Assembly: GCF_023516455.1 (NCBI RefSeq)
Contig: NZ_JAMGBA010000002.1
Location: forward strand, 186,001-250,000
Direction: 5' to 3'
Source: Sphingomonas caseinilytica
GTDB taxonomy: Bacteria > Pseudomonadota > Alphaproteobacteria > Sphingomonadales > Sphingomonadaceae
DNA: 64,000 bases
The translations under genes and the position numbers were made by a program. Positions 8,830 through 18,485 of this stretch are shown piece after piece. Within the stretch, counting starts at the first letter, position 1, and the number at the start of each line of letters is the position of its first letter. Under the pieces are notes generated by a model. The model was not told the origin of the DNA. It saw only the letters and a list, made by a program, of their open reading frames with translations, and made no database searches.

Positions 8830-9501
8830 ATGAAAGAACCATTGATCGAGCTTGACGATGTCCGCCTGACATTGGGCGAAGGCGAAGTCCGAACCGAGAT
8901 TTTGAAGGGCGTCAGCCTGAAGCTCGAGGCAGGAGAAAGCGTTGCCGTCCTCGGTCCATCGGGCTCGGGCAAAAGCTCGTTGATGGCTGTCGTCGCCGGC
9001 CTTGAGCGAGCCGATGCCGGCCAGGTGCGGCTTGCTGGCCGGGACATAAGCGGACTCAATGAGGATGCGCTGGCAAGGCTTCGCGGACGTTCGCTCGGGA
9101 TCATCCTGCAGGCCTTTCACCTGCTTCCCACCATGACTGCGCTGGAGAATGTGTCCGTCCCGCTGGAGCTCGCCGGAGTTGACGATCCGCGTGGGCGGGC
9201 GGCTTTCGAACTAGAGCAAGTTGGACTTGGTCACCGCCTTACCCATTATCCCGCTCAACTTTCGGGCGGCGAACAGCAACGAGTGGCAATCGCCCGAGCA
9301 ACCGCGCCTCGTCCGGAGCTGCTTTTGGCTGACGAACCGACGGGCAACCTGGACAGCAAGACCGGCAGCGCGATCATCGACCTGCTGTTCGAACGTGCGG
9401 GTCACGCGGGCGCTGGCCTCCTTGTCATCACGCACGACGCTGCGGTCGCCGCGCGAGCGGGGCGGACCGTCCATATGTCCGACGGACGCCTGACCGCGTG
9501 A
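8830..9501 (+). CDS. ABC transporter ATP-binding protein (YbbA/LolD-like)
   Basis: 223-residue ATPase. Walker A is GPSGSGKSS (42-50), the signature is [14 protein letters not shown] and Walker B is [12 protein letters not shown], the LolD/MacB/YbbA-type pattern. ATG 8830 gives the standard N-terminus; the frame is open to 8734 but that would overlap the divergent arylesterase. Its TGA overlaps the GTG of the permease gene by four bases. Together they probably form a mechanotransmission-type ABC complex in the inner membrane. Confidence 0.92.
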   Translation: MKEPLIELDDVRLTLGEGEVRTEILKGVSLKLEAGESVAVLGPSGSGKSSLMAVVAGLERADAGQVRLAGRDISGLNEDALARLRGRSLGIILQAFHLLPTMTALENVSVPLELAGVDDPRGRAAFELEQVGLGHRLTHYPAQLSGGEQQRVAIARATAPRPELLLADEPTGNLDSKTGSAIIDLLFERAGHAGAGLLVITHDAAVAARAGRTVHMSDGRLTA

Positions 9502-11984
9502 GCCTGCCGATCCGCCTGGCCCTGCGCGACCTCAGGGGCGGCCTGTCCGGTCTTGGCCTCCTGTGGTTGTGCCTGGCGGTTGCCATCGCCGGACTCGCCT
9601 CGGTGACCAGTCTCGCCTCCTCGATCGACAGGGCGATTGCCGACAATGGCCGCGCGATGCTCGGCGGCGACTTGTCCTTGTCGGTCGCGCAGCGTGACGC
9701 CGGCCAGGATGAGCGTGCGGCGATCGATTCACTCGGCCGCTCGTCGAAAACGGTCATGACCCGTTCCATGCTGATCGCGCCCGACGGTCGCAGCCAGCTG
9801 GTCGAACTGACGGGTGTCGACCCGAACTGGCGGCTGGCGGGCGATGTCGACTGGGGTGCCGGTGGCCGGCGGCCCAGCAACAGCGCAGAGGCCGGGGTCG
9901 GGCGCGAAGTTGCCGAACGGCTCGACCTTCGGCTCGGCCAGCAGGTGCGATTGGGCCGCGCAACCTATCGAATCGTATCGATCATCCAGAAATTGCCGGG
10001 CCAATCGGGCTTCGCTTTGTCGCCGCCAGTCATCGTCGATGAGCCCGGCCTTGCCGCCAGTGGGCTGATCCAGCCCGGCAGCATCAGCACGACCAACTAT
10101 CGGATCCTGCTGCCCGAGGGCGCCGACGCAGAAGCAGCTGGAAAAGACTTCCAGCGGCGCTTCCCCGAAGGGGGCTGGCGATCCACCACGCGCGACGAGG
10201 CGGGCTCAGGCACCCGCCGGTTCATCGATCGGCTGGGCCAGATGCTGCAGCTCGTTGCCCTTTCGGCATTGGCGATTGGTGGGCTCGGCATGTCGAGCGC
10301 GGCAGCGGCATTCGCCGCATCCCGCCGGCCGTCGATCGCCATCCTCAAGCTGGTCGGCGCGACCCGGCGCACGGTCGACACCATGTTGTTCATCGAGATC
10401 GGTCTGATCGCCTTGACCGCAATTCTCGCAGGCCTCGCCATCGGCGCGGCCGCCCCGGCGCTGGTCGGCAAGATCACCGAAGGCCTGCTTCCGATCACTC
10501 CGGAAACGGGCCCGCAATGGCTGGCGTTGGGAGAAGCCGCGCTGTTCGGCCTCTTGATCAGCTTCGCCGCCAGCTGGCGGATGGTCGCCAATGCCGGCGA
10601 AACCAAACCGGCTAGGCTTCTGCGCGGTGACGTCGGCAATGGCGAGCCGCTGAAGTGGCGGACTTTCCTGCTGCCGTTCCTCGCACTGGCGATTGCGGCG
10701 GGAATCGCCGTCGCCAGCGCCAGCGACCCGATGTTCGCGGCGATGGGCGTCGGCGCCATCGCACTATTATGTGGCCTGTTCGCGTTGATCGGGATCGCGA
10801 TCCGCCGGACGGCGCGAGGCGCGAAGCATCTGGGCGGTCCGGTCACCAGGCTCGGGATCGCAGCGCTCGACCGCCCGGGGTCGGCCACCGGCAGGCTCGC
10901 GGTATCACTCGGCCTCGGGCTGACCTTGCTGGTCACCCTGGCTGGGACCGCATCGAGCATCCTTGCCGAAATCGACACCAGCATCCCCAAGCGCGCGCCG
11001 GCGCTCTTCATGGTCGACATCCCCCGCGCCGAAGAGCAGCGATTCCGCCAGATGGCGGATGAGACGGTGCCGCGATCCGATCTTCGGCTGGTGCCGTCGC
11101 TGAGGGGACCTGTGACGGCGGTCAATGGCGTCCGGGTTACCGACATGAAGAATATCCCCGAGGGCGCGTGGATCCTGCGCGGCGACCGGGGTCTGACCTT
11201 CGCCCGGGACCTGCCACCGGCCAACCGCATCGTCGGAGGCCAATGGTGGCCGAAGGACTATCGCGGTCCGCCCTTGGTCAGCATCGATGTCGATGCGGCG
11301 ACGGCGCTGAACCTCAAGGTCGGCGATACGCTCACTGTTTCGATCCTCGGTCGACCTATCGAGGCGCGGATTGCCTCCTTCCGCGAGATCGACTGGCGCA
11401 GCTTCGGCTTCAACTTCGCGATCATCTTTGCGCCCGGTGCATTGGAGGCGGCGCCCTATACGCTGATGGCGACGATAGCGCCGACGCCGGGCGGATCGAC
11501 TGCGCCGCTCGAACGGCGGCTAACGAATGAGCTGCCGATGGTCAGCTCGATCCGCGTCGCCGACGTGGTTGCGGAAGTGAAGACCTTGCTCGAATCGATC
11601 GACGGTGCGGTTCGGATCGCCACCGCCTTCGCGATCCTGATGGGAATGATCGTGCTGGCGGGATCGGTCGTTGCCACCAGGCGCCAGCGCGCGCGCGACA
11701 TCGTGCTGCTTCGCCTGGTCGGCGCGACCCGGGGCGAGGTGGCGACAAGCCAGCTGATCGAATTTTCCGCTTTGTCAGCCGCGGTAGCGGTTGCGGCATT
11801 TGGCGCGGGTGTGCTCGCGGCCAAATTGGCGGTGACCTATGTGTTCGAATTTCCGTTCAGCCCGGACTGGGCAAGCCTGGCACTGATCCCGTTCGGTGCG
11901 ATCCTGCTTGCGGTATTCGCGGCATTTGTCGCGGCAATTGCGGCCCTTAACGCCCGTCCCGCGGAGGGACTCCGATCGTTATAG
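9498..11984 (+). CDS. FtsX-like ABC transporter permease (YbbP-like)
   Basis: 828-residue membrane protein, of the usual large YbbP size. It has an N-terminal helix, a periplasmic domain, a block of FtsX-type helices around residues 250-440 including KLVGATRRTVDTMLFIEIGL, a second periplasmic domain and a final helix block with LLRLVGATRGEV. The duplicated LVGATR motifs are the cytosolic coupling helices that contact the ATPase. GTG start at 9498 overlaps the ATPase gene. Substrate is unknown; homologues next to TesA-like esterases are thought to act in lipid or hydrophobic-compound handling. Confidence 0.9.
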   Translation: MSLPIRLALRDLRGGLSGLGLLWLCLAVAIAGLASVTSLASSIDRAIADNGRAMLGGDLSLSVAQRDAGQDERAAIDSLGRSSKTVMTRSMLIAPDGRSQLVELTGVDPNWRLAGDVDWGAGGRRPSNSAEAGVGREVAERLDLRLGQQVRLGRATYRIVSIIQKLPGQSGFALSPPVIVDEPGLAASGLIQPGSISTTNYRILLPEGADAEAAGKDFQRRFPEGGWRSTTRDEAGSGTRRFIDRLGQMLQLVALSALAIGGLGMSSAAAAFAASRRPSIAILKLVGATRRTVDTMLFIEIGLIALTAILAGLAIGAAAPALVGKITEGLLPITPETGPQWLALGEAALFGLLISFAASWRMVANAGETKPARLLRGDVGNGEPLKWRTFLLPFLALAIAAGIAVASASDPMFAAMGVGAIALLCGLFALIGIAIRRTARGAKHLGGPVTRLGIAALDRPGSATGRLAVSLGLGLTLLVTLAGTASSILAEIDTSIPKRAPALFMVDIPRAEEQRFRQMADETVPRSDLRLVPSLRGPVTAVNGVRVTDMKNIPEGAWILRGDRGLTFARDLPPANRIVGGQWWPKDYRGPPLVSIDVDAATALNLKVGDTLTVSILGRPIEARIASFREIDWRSFGFNFAIIFAPGALEAAPYTLMATIAPTPGGSTAPLERRLTNELPMVSSIRVADVVAEVKTLLESIDGAVRIATAFAILMGMIVLAGSVVATRRQRARDIVLLRLVGATRGEVATSQLIEFSALSAAVAVAAFGAGVLAAKLAVTYVFEFPFSPDWASLALIPFGAILLAVFAAFVAAIAALNARPAEGLRSL

Positions 11985-12046
11985 GATCCGTAACCATGCA
12001 ACCCGGCCGCACTTCGGTCGTTCATCGCCTCCGAAAGGAACGTCTT

Positions 12047-12307
12047 ATGACTTCAGTCTCGACGCTGAGCGATCTGGGCATGGCACATGATCCGGCGCTG
12101 CGCGGATATCATGTGGTCTATCGCGAACATGAGGTGAACCACTGCCCCGGATGCGGGCGGACACAATGGCTGATTGGGCGCATGTCTGCCGAATGCGCCT
12201 TCTGCTCGACGGCGCTCCCGCTGGCCGAGGCCAGCATGCGCCATCACAACCGGCCGGTCATCATCCAGCATCGCAACCGAGTGCTTGAAACCGCCTACGC
12301 GGCCTAG
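12047..12307 (+). CDS. small zinc-ribbon-like protein of unknown function
   Basis: 86-residue protein. Two Cys pairs, CPGC and CAFC, are spaced like a rubredoxin-type or zinc-ribbon knuckle and lie in the middle of the sequence; the rest (REHEVNH, LIGRMSAE) has no recognisable domain. ATG 12047 is preceded by AAAGGAA at a good distance. It converges on the cyclophilin gene with a four-base overlap, and its terminator lies inside that gene. I cannot assign a function. Confidence 0.72.
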   Translation: MTSVSTLSDLGMAHDPALRGYHVVYREHEVNHCPGCGRTQWLIGRMSAECAFCSTALPLAEASMRHHNRPVIIQHRNRVLETAYAA

Positions 12308-13194
12308 CCTGCCGGAACCGGCCGAACCGGTACGTTGATATTGCAAACCTCTGCTCCGCCGGCAGGACGAATGAAGAAATCGTCCTGCCGGTTTTTTCGT
12401 GCATTAAGGTAAGCGGCGAACGAAGCGCCGGTCAGATATTCGAAGCGAGGCCGCTCTGCCGCCGGGATGTCCGACGCCAACTTCGCACCGACGATCGGGA
12501 CGTCCGACGTCCGCTCCTTGTAGAAGCCGAGCGCCTCGGTTCCGCGTGGCAGCGAGCTCATATGTTCGATGCCCTGCACGATCCGCCCGACGACCGCGAT
12601 GTTGCGGTCGAGGTGGCGGGGTGCGTTACCGATAACCGTATAGAGCTCGCCCCCCGTACCGGTATCGGGCGACAGGCCGCGGCCTACGCCGACCATGGCG
12701 TAGCAATGGGTGAGGTTCGCCAGTCCTTCGGAATCATGGATTGCGACCGGCCAGCCGTTCACGAACCCGGCCCGCGACGCATAGGCATCGGGGGAGCCGA
12801 GGTCCGTCACGTTGAGGCCTGCCAGCGGCCGCGCATATTCCGCGGGAGGCTTGGCCGTCACACCGGCCGGGAAAGGCTTCTCGCTTTCATTGTTGCCCCA
12901 CTGCGCGACATAATTGTCCTGCACGCGATAGATGGCGGAGCTGTTCCACCACCCGCCCTTGGCCAGCGCTCGGATGTTGGCGACATGAACGGGCGCGAAT
13001 TCCGGCGCCAGTTGCATCACCACTTTCTTGCCGCCCTGAAGCTCGAAGACCAGGAGGTCCTCGGCGGGCACTTCGCGCCAGTCGGCTTTCGGCGCAGCGG
13101 CGGCAATCTCGCCTGGCGTCTTTGGCTTGGCCGGCGTTGGCGCCTGGGCGGCGGCAATCAGTGGGATCAATGCAAGGGCAGCAAGTCGGCGCAT
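12304..13194 (-). CDS. exported cyclophilin-type peptidyl-prolyl cis-trans isomerase
   Basis: 296-residue protein with a signal peptide (MRRLAALALIPLIAAAQA) and a cyclophilin-like domain covering most of the length. Segments matching the family are FAPVHVANIRALAKGGWW, the YRVQDNYVAQWG strand and a GELYTVIGNAP region in place of the usual GSQFFI block. The domain carries an insertion and is larger than a minimal cyclophilin (about 165 residues). A periplasmic foldase role is likely. The last coding segment contains the opposite-strand terminator. Confidence 0.82.
   Translation of the reverse strand: MRRLAALALIPLIAAAQAPTPAKPKTPGEIAAAAPKADWREVPAEDLLVFELQGGKKVVMQLAPEFAPVHVANIRALAKGGWWNSSAIYRVQDNYVAQWGNNESEKPFPAGVTAKPPAEYARPLAGLNVTDLGSPDAYASRAGFVNGWPVAIHDSEGLANLTHCYAMVGVGRGLSPDTGTGGELYTVIGNAPRHLDRNIAVVGRIVQGIEHMSSLPRGTEALGFYKERTSDVPIVGAKLASDIPAAERPRFEYLTGASFAAYLNARKNRQDDFFIRPAGGAEVCNINVPVRPVPAG
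12359..12397 (+). terminator. rho-independent terminator for the zinc-ribbon gene, inside the opposing cyclophilin gene
   Basis: Perfect 12-base inverted repeat, CCGGCAGGACGA at 12359-12370 with TCGTCCTGCCGG at 12380-12391, separated by 9 bases and followed by six Ts (12392-12397). On the opposite strand the same bases encode the C-terminal region of the cyclophilin-type isomerase. Confidence 0.88.
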
Positions 13195-13273
13195 CTACAG
13201 GCCTTTCGAAACATTGGGTTGCCGGAACATTGCCGCCTCCCCTTTATCGCGCAACCCCGCTAGGGGGGCGGGC

Positions 13274-14446
13274 ATGTATTTCGCTACCATTATGTTGCTC
13301 GGTTCCGGCGAACTCGGCCGCGAATTCACCATAGCCGCTAAGCGCCTCGGCTGCCGGGTCATCGCCTGCGACCGCTACGATGATGCGCCAGCCATGCAGC
13401 TTGCCGACGCGCGCGAGGTCTTTTCGATGCTGGATGGAGTGGCGCTCCGGACTGCCGTCGAAAAGCATCGCCCCGACTTTATCGTTCCGGAAATCGAGGC
13501 GATCGATACGGCGACTCTCGGCGACCTGGAGCGCGAAGGTTGGCACATCGTCCCGTCGGCCAAGGCGGTCCAGCTGACAATGAACCGCGACGGCATCCGC
13601 GATTTTGCCGCGAAGGAGCTCGGCCTCACGACGTCACGCTACCTCTTCGCCGAGACGCGCGAGGACGCGATCGCGGCCGCCGCGTCGGTGGGCCTCCCTG
13701 CCGTCGTCAAGCCGGTCATGTCGTCGAGCGGCAAGGGCCAGAGCGTCGCCCGAACCGAGGAGGAACTGGGCACCGCCTTCGACTATGCCGTCGCCAATAT
13801 GCGCGGCGACCGGCCGCGTGTGATCGTCGAGGAGTTCATCGATTTCGATTATGAGATCACCTTGCTGACCGTTTCGACCAAGGACGGGGTCTTGTTCTGT
13901 CCGCCGATCGGCCACCGCCAGGAGTCCGGCGACTATCGCGAAAGCTGGCAGCCGGTGCCGATGGCCACCGAAGTGCTTGCTTCGGCGCAGGAGCAATCGG
14001 CCAAGGTCGTCACGGCGCTCGGCGGCCACGGAATTTTCGGCGTGGAGTTCTTCATCGCCGGCGATCGAGCGATCTTTTCCGAGCTGAGCCCCCGTCCGCA
14101 CGACACGGGAATGGTGACGCTGATCAGCCAGAACCCCAACGAGTTTGAGCTTCACCTTCGCGCCATCCTCGGCCTGCCGATCCCGGCGATCGAACTGGCC
14201 GGCCCATCGGCTTCGGCGGTCATCCTGGCGGACCGGGAGGGACACAGCTTCGGTTTCGAAGGAGTAGCGAATGCGCTTGGCGGTGGAGGGGCTGGAAGGC
14301 CGGTCGACATTCGCCTGTTCGCCAAGCCGAACACGCTCAAGAATCGTCGGATGGGCGTTGCGCTCGCGGTCGGTAAGGACGTTGACGATGCCGTCGCCCG
14401 CGCAGTCGAAGCCGCGTCAAAGGTGAAGATCGAATATCGCGACTGA
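13274..14446 (+). CDS. purT: formate-dependent phosphoribosylglycinamide formyltransferase (GAR transformylase 2)
   Basis: ATP-grasp enzyme that makes FGAR from GAR, formate and ATP in purine synthesis. The 390-residue product starts with the biotin-carboxylase-like fold IMLLGSGELGREF, contains DRYDDAPAMQLAD, VVKPVMSSSGKGQS (the ATP-grasp phosphate loop) and FGVEFFI with SELSPRPHDTG near the metal site. ATG 13274 gives the family's length; the open frame further upstream overlaps the divergent cyclophilin. It ends six bases before a candidate ArgR operator. purE and purK occur further along. Confidence 0.94.
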   Translation: MYFATIMLLGSGELGREFTIAAKRLGCRVIACDRYDDAPAMQLADAREVFSMLDGVALRTAVEKHRPDFIVPEIEAIDTATLGDLEREGWHIVPSAKAVQLTMNRDGIRDFAAKELGLTTSRYLFAETREDAIAAAASVGLPAVVKPVMSSSGKGQSVARTEEELGTAFDYAVANMRGDRPRVIVEEFIDFDYEITLLTVSTKDGVLFCPPIGHRQESGDYRESWQPVPMATEVLASAQEQSAKVVTALGGHGIFGVEFFIAGDRAIFSELSPRPHDTGMVTLISQNPNEFELHLRAILGLPIPAIELAGPSASAVILADREGHSFGFEGVANALGGGGAGRPVDIRLFAKPNTLKNRRMGVALAVGKDVDDAVARAVEAASKVKIEYRD

Positions 14447-14451
14447 GTAGT

Positions 14452-14485
14452 TGCATATTTATACATAGATTTGCATATGACGCGG
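14452..14485 (+). promoter_or_regulatory. candidate ArgR operator (ARG box) overlapping the argC start
   Basis: TGCATATTTATACA at 14452-14465 matches the ArgR core TGAAT-WWWW-ATTCA at 12 of 14 positions and is strikingly AT-rich for this genome. A weaker half-site, TGCATAT, begins at 14472, 20 bases on, close to the two-turn spacing of tandem ARG boxes. An ArgR repressor is encoded three genes downstream. There is no Shine-Dalgarno between the box and the argC ATG. Confidence 0.65.
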
Positions 14486-15493
14486 ATGATTCGTGCCGCG
14501 ATCCTTGGTGCCTCCGGCTATGTCGGCGGCGAACTGATGCGCCTCATCGCCTGTCACCCGGCGATTGAGGTCGGCGTCGCATTCGGCGCGTCCAACGCCG
14601 GGCAGCCGGTCTCGGCGGTCCATCCGCACCTGGCGCTGGCTTATCCGGGAATGTCGTTCGCGGCATGGGACCCGGCGCTGCTCAAAGGATGCGACCTGAT
14701 CCTCGCCGCCCTGCCCCATGGCGAAACGCAACGGCTTGCCGACGAGCTGGTCGGGCCCGGAATCCCATTCGTCGACCTGGGCGCCGACTTTCGCCTCGAT
14801 AGCGCCGCCGAGTTCGAACTTTGGTATGGCGAGCAGCATGCGCGGCCCGAGCTGCTCGGGAAATTCACTTACGGCCTGCCGGAATTCTTCCGCGACCGGA
14901 TCAAGGGGGCGAAGCTGGTTGCCGCACCCGGATGTTACCCTACCGCCGCCAGCCTCGCGCTACGCCCGCTGGTCGAGGCCGGCGCGATCGAAACGAAGGG
15001 GATTATCGTCGATGCCGCATCGGGGGTCAGCGGCGCCGGCCGAGCCGCCAATGCGGGAACCCATTTCTGCGCCGTCGACGGAAGCTTTCGCGCCTATGGC
15101 CTCACCAAGCACCGTCACACCGCGGAAATGGAAATGACGACCGGCGCCGAGGTGCTGTTCACCCCGCACCTGATGGCTGCGAGCCGGGGCATACTTGCAA
15201 CCTGCTACGCGCGCGCCACGGGACCATGCGATCCGCTCGCGATCCTTCACCAGGCCTATTCGGCCGAGCCCTTCGTTCACGTCGGCGAAACGCCGCCCGA
15301 GACGAAATGGGCTACCGGATCCAACGCCGCCTTCCTGAGCGCCCGCTACGACGAACGCACCGGAACGGTCGTAGCGCTCGCCGCGATCGACAATCTCGGC
15401 AAGGGCGCCGCCGGCCAGATGATCCAGTGCGCCAATTTGATGCTCGGCCTCGACGAGGGTGCCGGCCTCACCAACATGGGAGTTTATCCGTGA
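14477..15493 (+). CDS. argC: N-acetyl-gamma-glutamyl-phosphate reductase
   Basis: NADPH-dependent reduction of N-acetylglutamyl phosphate to the semialdehyde, third step of arginine synthesis. The 338-residue protein opens with the dinucleotide fold [14 protein letters not shown] and has the catalytic Cys153 in [10 protein letters not shown], plus the KHRHTAEM segment typical of type 1 ArgC. ATG 14477 is chosen; TTG 14471 is an in-frame alternative and neither has a Shine-Dalgarno sequence. Its TGA overlaps the GTG of argJ. Confidence 0.95.
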   Translation: MTRMIRAAILGASGYVGGELMRLIACHPAIEVGVAFGASNAGQPVSAVHPHLALAYPGMSFAAWDPALLKGCDLILAALPHGETQRLADELVGPGIPFVDLGADFRLDSAAEFELWYGEQHARPELLGKFTYGLPEFFRDRIKGAKLVAAPGCYPTAASLALRPLVEAGAIETKGIIVDAASGVSGAGRAANAGTHFCAVDGSFRAYGLTKHRHTAEMEMTTGAEVLFTPHLMAASRGILATCYARATGPCDPLAILHQAYSAEPFVHVGETPPETKWATGSNAAFLSARYDERTGTVVALAAIDNLGKGAAGQMIQCANLMLGLDEGAGLTNMGVYP

Positions 15494-16656
15494 GCGTTAC
15501 CCTCGCCGAAGGCTTTGTCGCTGCAGGTCTTGCCGCCGGGATCAAAGCGGAAGGGCGGCGCGACGTCAGCCTGCTTGTCACCGACGACGGCAAGCCGGTG
15601 CCCGCCGCCGCCGTCTTCACGCAGAACAAGTTCCGAGCGCCGCCGGTCGAGGCGAGCCTGGAGCGGCTGAACGTGTCCGGCGGAATGGCGAGCGGCGTGA
15701 TCGTCAATTCGGGCAATGCCAATGCCGGCACCGGTCCCAAGGGTCGCTCCGACGCCGAAGCGATGTGCTCGGCCGCGGCGCAAACGGTCGGCTGCGATCC
15801 AAGAGACATGCTGGTCTGCTCGACCGGGCTGATCGGCTTTCGCCTGCCGATGCGGAAGATTCTTACGGTCATCCCGAAGCTGGGCGAAACGCTGAGCCGC
15901 GACGGACATCGCGACGCTGCCAAGGGCATCCTCACCACCGATACGAGGCCCAAGGAAGCCGCCGTCGTGCGCGACGGATATGCGGTCGGAGGAATGGCCA
16001 AGGGCTGCGGCATGCTGGCGCCCAATATGGCGACCATGCTGGCCTTCCTCACGACCGATGCGGATCTGTCGCCGGAAGAGCTGAGGCCGATCCTGTTCCG
16101 CGCCGCCGACGCAACGTTCAACGAGCTGATCACCGACGGCGCCACGTCGACGAACGATACGGTGATGCTGTTCGCCAGCGGCCGCAAGGGCCGCCCCGCC
16201 GACGTGCTGCAGTTCGAAGATGATGTCCGGCAGGTGTGCGAAGAGCTGATGCTGCAGATGGCGCGCGATGCCGAAGGGATGACCAAGCTGGTCGTCATCC
16301 GGGTCAGCGGTGCCGCGAGCGATGCCGAAGCCCGCAAGGTCGCCCGCTCGATCGGCAACAACCAGCTGATCAAGTGCAGCTGGTATGGCGCCGACGCCTA
16401 TTGGGGCCGCTTGCTGGCCGAGGCCGGATCGTGCGGGGTCGAGTTCGATCCAGAGCTTTCTTCGGTCAGCTATGGCGGGATCAAGGTTGCCGAGGCTGGG
16501 GTCGAAATCCCTCACGATGCAGACAAGGTGCGCGCCCATATGAAGGGCGACGAGATCGATATCCTGGTCGATCTCGGGCTAGGCACGGGTAAAGGCCGCG
16601 CCGTCTCGGTCGACCTCGGCCCGGGCTATATCAAGGAAAATGCGGAAACGTCATGA
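15490..16656 (+). CDS. argJ: bifunctional glutamate N-acetyltransferase / ornithine acetyltransferase
   Basis: Recycles the acetyl group from N-acetylornithine to glutamate and, in bifunctional forms, also acetylates glutamate from acetyl-CoA. The 388-residue precursor carries the self-cleavage site [10 protein letters not shown], with Thr182 as the nucleophile exposed after cleavage, and [11 protein letters not shown] near residues 72-82. GTG 15490 overlaps argC by four bases. No separate argA is seen here. The frame is open through the whole of argC's second half, so an upstream start should not be used. Confidence 0.95.
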   Translation: MSVTLAEGFVAAGLAAGIKAEGRRDVSLLVTDDGKPVPAAAVFTQNKFRAPPVEASLERLNVSGGMASGVIVNSGNANAGTGPKGRSDAEAMCSAAAQTVGCDPRDMLVCSTGLIGFRLPMRKILTVIPKLGETLSRDGHRDAAKGILTTDTRPKEAAVVRDGYAVGGMAKGCGMLAPNMATMLAFLTTDADLSPEELRPILFRAADATFNELITDGATSTNDTVMLFASGRKGRPADVLQFEDDVRQVCEELMLQMARDAEGMTKLVVIRVSGAASDAEARKVARSIGNNQLIKCSWYGADAYWGRLLAEAGSCGVEFDPELSSVSYGGIKVAEAGVEIPHDADKVRAHMKGDEIDILVDLGLGTGKGRAVSVDLGPGYIKENAETS

Positions 16657-17516
16657 TCACGACGAACGAAACCGCGCGCATCCTCATCGAGGCGCTGCCC
16701 TACATCCGGAACTTCACGGGCAAGACGATCGTGGTGAAGGTTGGCGGCGTGCCGATGACCGATCCCGCGCGGATGCGGAGCCTGGCGAAGGATATCTTGC
16801 TGCTCCATTCCGTCGGGATCCGCCCGGTGCTGGTCCATGGCGGCGGGCCCCAGATCGACGTCGAAATGGCCAAGTCGGGGATTGAGGTGAAGCGCGTCGA
16901 GGGCCTTCGCGTCACCGATGCAGAGGTGCTCGACATCGTTCGAATGGTTCTGGTCGGAAAGACCAATCGCGACCTTGTTGCCGCGATCAATGCGCTGGAG
17001 CCGGTTGCGATCGGCGTTGCCGGCGAAGACGGCAGGCTGCTGGAAGTCGAACCGATCGACGAGCGACTGGGCTTCGTCGGAAAGGTAACGAAGGTTCGCG
17101 GCGCGCTGCTCCACGATTTCCACGATGACGGGCTGATTCCGATCGTTTCAACCGTCGGCGCGGACGTGACGGCACAGCCCTACAACATCAACGCCGACGA
17201 TGCGGCCAGAGCCATTGCCGTCGCCATGGGCGCGGAAAAGATCATTTATCTGACCGGCACACCCGGCCTCCTCGAAGATCCTTCGGACCCTTCGAGCCTG
17301 GTCCATCGCCTGACCGCCACCGAGGCGCGCGATCGGATCGCGGATGAAAGCGTCACGGGCGGGATGATCCCCAAGCTGCTCGCCTGCGCCGAAGCCGTCG
17401 AGGGCGGCGTCGGAAGCGCGCACATGATCGACGGGCGCACCGAGCATGCGATCCTTGTCGAACTGTTCACCGATGAAGGCATTGGAACCATGGTGATCGG
17501 GGAGAGCGGGCAATGA
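16653..17516 (+). CDS. argB: acetylglutamate kinase
   Basis: Phosphorylates N-acetylglutamate, usually the arginine-controlled step of the cyclic pathway. The 287-residue product has the amino-acid-kinase segments [21 protein letters not shown] and a C-terminal VTGGMIPKL. Overlaps of four bases with argJ and argR place it in one translationally coupled operon. The N-terminal extension ([15 protein letters not shown]) resembles the helix that allows hexamer formation in arginine-sensitive kinases, which is an inference. Confidence 0.95.
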   Translation: MITTNETARILIEALPYIRNFTGKTIVVKVGGVPMTDPARMRSLAKDILLLHSVGIRPVLVHGGGPQIDVEMAKSGIEVKRVEGLRVTDAEVLDIVRMVLVGKTNRDLVAAINALEPVAIGVAGEDGRLLEVEPIDERLGFVGKVTKVRGALLHDFHDDGLIPIVSTVGADVTAQPYNINADDAARAIAVAMGAEKIIYLTGTPGLLEDPSDPSSLVHRLTATEARDRIADESVTGGMIPKLLACAEAVEGGVGSAHMIDGRTEHAILVELFTDEGIGTMVIGESGQ

Positions 17517-17971
17517 CCAAGAACCAGCGTCAGCTTTTGATCACCGACTGGCTGCGCGAGCATCAGGTCGGCAGCCAGGAAGAGCTGGTCGCGCGCCTCT
17601 CGCTTGCCGGCATCAACGCCACCCAGGCAACGGTTAGCCGCGACCTGTTGGAGCTTGGTGCGGTCAAATTGAAACGCGGCGGATCGATCCGCTACGTCAT
17701 GCCCGACCAGGTCGAGCCGGGCCGCGCGGCGGAAAAACTGGACCGCCTTTTGGCCGAATGGGTCGAAGCGATCATCCCCGCCGGCAATTTGCTGGTGCTG
17801 AAGACGCCGCCGGGCTCTGCCAATCTGGTTGCCAATGCGCTCGATGCTGCCGGACTAGATGAAGTGGCCGGAACGCTGGCCGGAGACGATACGATTTTTG
17901 TCGCCATTGCCGACGGGACCAACCCTTATTCCGTGGCCGGCATGTTGCAGCGGCGCCGTTCGGGAGCCTAA
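17513..17971 (+). CDS. argR: arginine repressor
   Basis: Arginine-responsive transcriptional repressor, 152 residues, of typical length. The N-terminal winged helix contains ATQATVSRDLLELG (36-49), the recognition-helix signature of ArgR/AhrC. The C-terminal hexamerisation and arginine-binding domain has GTLAGDDTIF (120-129) with the conserved Asp pair. It is the last gene of argCJBR and its likely target is the ARG-box-like palindrome in front of argC, which would make the operon self-regulated. Confidence 0.95.
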   Translation: MTKNQRQLLITDWLREHQVGSQEELVARLSLAGINATQATVSRDLLELGAVKLKRGGSIRYVMPDQVEPGRAAEKLDRLLAEWVEAIIPAGNLLVLKTPPGSANLVANALDAAGLDEVAGTLAGDDTIFVAIADGTNPYSVAGMLQRRRSGA

Positions 17972-18013
17972 TGCGCGATAGGCGCGTTGGCGTCGAATAG
18001 GAGGCTCTTACTC

Positions 18014-18436
18014 ATGATGCGCTTTGCGGCACTGATGATCCCCGCGGCAATGCTTGCAGCGTGCGGCAGCGGCGGCAGCCCGACCGAACCCCCGCTTCAG
18101 AATGACATCATGGTCCGCAGCAACGCTCAACAGAAGCTGTTCGAACTCAACGATCTGGATCGGGCGATCGCGCTGAAACGGGCGATCGCCGACCAGGGCC
18201 TGCGATGCAGCCAGATTGTTTCAACCGGCTATGTGACGCGATTCCGCGACATGGACATGTGGACCGCGACCTGCAGCGACGATCGCCAATGGGCCCTGTT
18301 CATCGGCGCCAATGACAGCGTCCAGGTGCGCCTGTGCTTCGACAACGAGAAGGTCGGGCTGCCCGCCTGTACAGTTCAGCCCGGCACCGAGGGCGGCACC
18401 GGGCTGGAGAATATGGTCACGAATAAAGCTGGCTAG
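18014..18436 (+). CDS. putative lipoprotein of unknown function
   Basis: 140-residue protein with a short signal sequence and lipobox LAAC at about residues 14-17, followed by a Gly/Ser/Pro linker. The mature part has four Cys (RCSQI, TATCSDD, LCFDN, ACTV) that could form two disulfides in the periplasm. No known domain is recognised. The start at ATG 18014 is set by a perfect AGGAGG at 17999-18004. It follows argR by 42 bases but shares no obvious function with it. Confidence 0.72.
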   Translation: MMRFAALMIPAAMLAACGSGGSPTEPPLQNDIMVRSNAQQKLFELNDLDRAIALKRAIADQGLRCSQIVSTGYVTRFRDMDMWTATCSDDRQWALFIGANDSVQVRLCFDNEKVGLPACTVQPGTEGGTGLENMVTNKAG

Positions 18437-18485
18437 TTGGCGACGATCGTCAATCGCACTTGCGGACGCTCGCTTAAGCGACTTG

